64,000 nucleotides of DNA. Source: Verrucomicrobium sp. BvORR034. Lineage in GTDB: Bacteria > Verrucomicrobiota > Verrucomicrobiia > Verrucomicrobiales > Verrucomicrobiaceae. Made by a program: the position numbers and the translations under genes. The DNA is taken from assembly GCF_000739635.1 (NCBI RefSeq), contig NZ_BATQ01000175.1:1-64000 (forward strand). Direction: 5' to 3'. How positions within the stretch are numbered: the first letter of the stretch is position 1; every line of letters begins with the position of its first letter. Shown in pieces: positions 63,556 to 64,000 of this stretch. The notes under the pieces were generated by a model. It was not told where the DNA came from. It made no database searches and worked only from the letters and a program-made list of their open reading frames with translations.

Positions 63556-64000
63556 TCACTTTGGCAAGTTGCGCATGGCCTCCAGCATTTCCTTGCTCAT
63601 CAAAAGGGTGAGCACGCCCAGCACCAACAGGAGGGCAACCAGACCCGCCAGCACCACCATGCGCCAGGGCTCCGGCTGACCATGCTCCACCCGCGTGTGG
63701 CAGCTTTCATCCCAGGAAGTAAACCCTTTCTGGAGGAGGCGGATGCGCCACCAGGCCATGGCGATGAGGGCGATGACCGGCACCAGACAGAGGCCCATGC
63801 CCTTCAACCATACCTGAACAGAGCGCATCAACGCCTGCTGATACGTGGGCAGACTGCCATCCAGACTGCGCACCTGAATACGCAACAGCGCCTTGCCAGG
63901 GGTGGTGCCCCGTTGACTGAGAAACCAGGCCTCCAGCGGGACAAAAAGCAGCAGAGTGACGGAATTGATCAGCCACTGCTCCATCCCCGGCCTCATGAGC
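63556..64000 (-). CDS. RDD-family membrane protein, 5' end outside window
   Basis: The frame is open past the right window edge; the visible part is 148 codons. It includes two hydrophobic stretches, the SQRGTTPGKALLRIQVRSLDG segment typical of RDD domains, and a C-terminal hydrophobic helix (VVLAGLVALLLVLGVLTLL). RDD proteins are polytopic, possibly transporting small molecules; function unknown. The ATG at 63996 is probably not the true start. It lies 28 bases upstream of the exonuclease gene and on the same strand. Confidence 0.7.
   Translation of the reverse strand, partial: LMRPGMEQWLINSVTLLLFVPLEAWFLSQRGTTPGKALLRIQVRSLDGSLPTYQQALMRSVQVWLKGMGLCLVPVIALIAMAWWRIRLLQKGFTSWDESCHTRVEHGQPEPWRMVVLAGLVALLLVLGVLTLLMSKEMLEAMRNLPK

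Overview
The window reads as chromosomal DNA of a verrucomicrobium, probably near Verrucomicrobium, Roseimicrobium or Prosthecobacter. Support: two long PVC-type secreted proteins with one C-terminal CxxCH haem motif each, a DUF1559-like prepilin, an ECF-type sigma factor with PVC flavour, a sulfatase, a secreted Gfo/Idh/MocA protein, an archaeal-type prolyl-tRNA synthetase, high G+C and many palindromic intergenic repeats. Species level is inference. I saw no rRNA, tRNA, CRISPR array, integrase or transposase gene.

Layout. 1-7.9 kb: one giant minus-strand secreted protein, RCC1 repeats followed by RHS/YD repeats, whose C-terminus lies left of the window. 8-23 kb: mostly housekeeping genes (alpha/beta hydrolase, ilvD, small periplasmic helical protein, LRR protein, hom, gpmI, bifunctional-nuclease-domain protein, P-II protein, rpsB-tsf, proS). 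23-31 kb: a pseudopilin, an unknown secreted protein, a PHP phosphatase with dihydropteroate synthase, an ECF sigma factor and the first PVC-type cytochrome. 31-38 kb: a coupled VTC/DUF4956/CotH operon, a clpS-DUF2017 pair, and the sulfate assimilation run cysH-cysD-cysN. 38.6-50 kb: an amino-acid permease, a secreted oxidoreductase, an MFS carrier, a 1350-residue fusion ending in an azurin-like copper domain, an AraC regulator with a PAS-like domain, and a sulfatase. 50-55 kb: an alpha-toroid (prenyltransferase-repeat) protein, a 1019-residue protein with a roadblock/LC7 C-terminus, and an MglA-type small GTPase, all on one strand. 55-64 kb: a 1550-residue VCBS/PVC cytochrome, a TPR protein, a ComEA-like membrane protein, a DEDDy exonuclease and a partial RDD membrane protein.

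How genes work together. cysDN make APS and cysH is of the PAPS-reductase type, so an APS kinase is expected elsewhere. ClpS and DUF2017 probably act in adaptor-mediated ClpAP proteolysis. The VTC, DUF4956 and CotH genes overlap by a few bases and form one translationally coupled unit. The MglA GTPase and roadblock protein look like a GTPase/regulator pair; the toroid protein upstream may belong with them. The copper fusion, two cytochrome proteins, sulfatase and secreted oxidoreductase suggest outward-facing polysaccharide breakdown and electron transfer.

Intergenic DNA is unusually structured: two dispersed repeat families with copies far apart in the window, two long inverted-repeat elements, a 16-copy octamer array, a run of hairpins, and several clear intrinsic terminators. 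The most interesting leads are the toroid/roadblock/MglA cluster, the copper-domain fusion and the RCC1-RHS giant.
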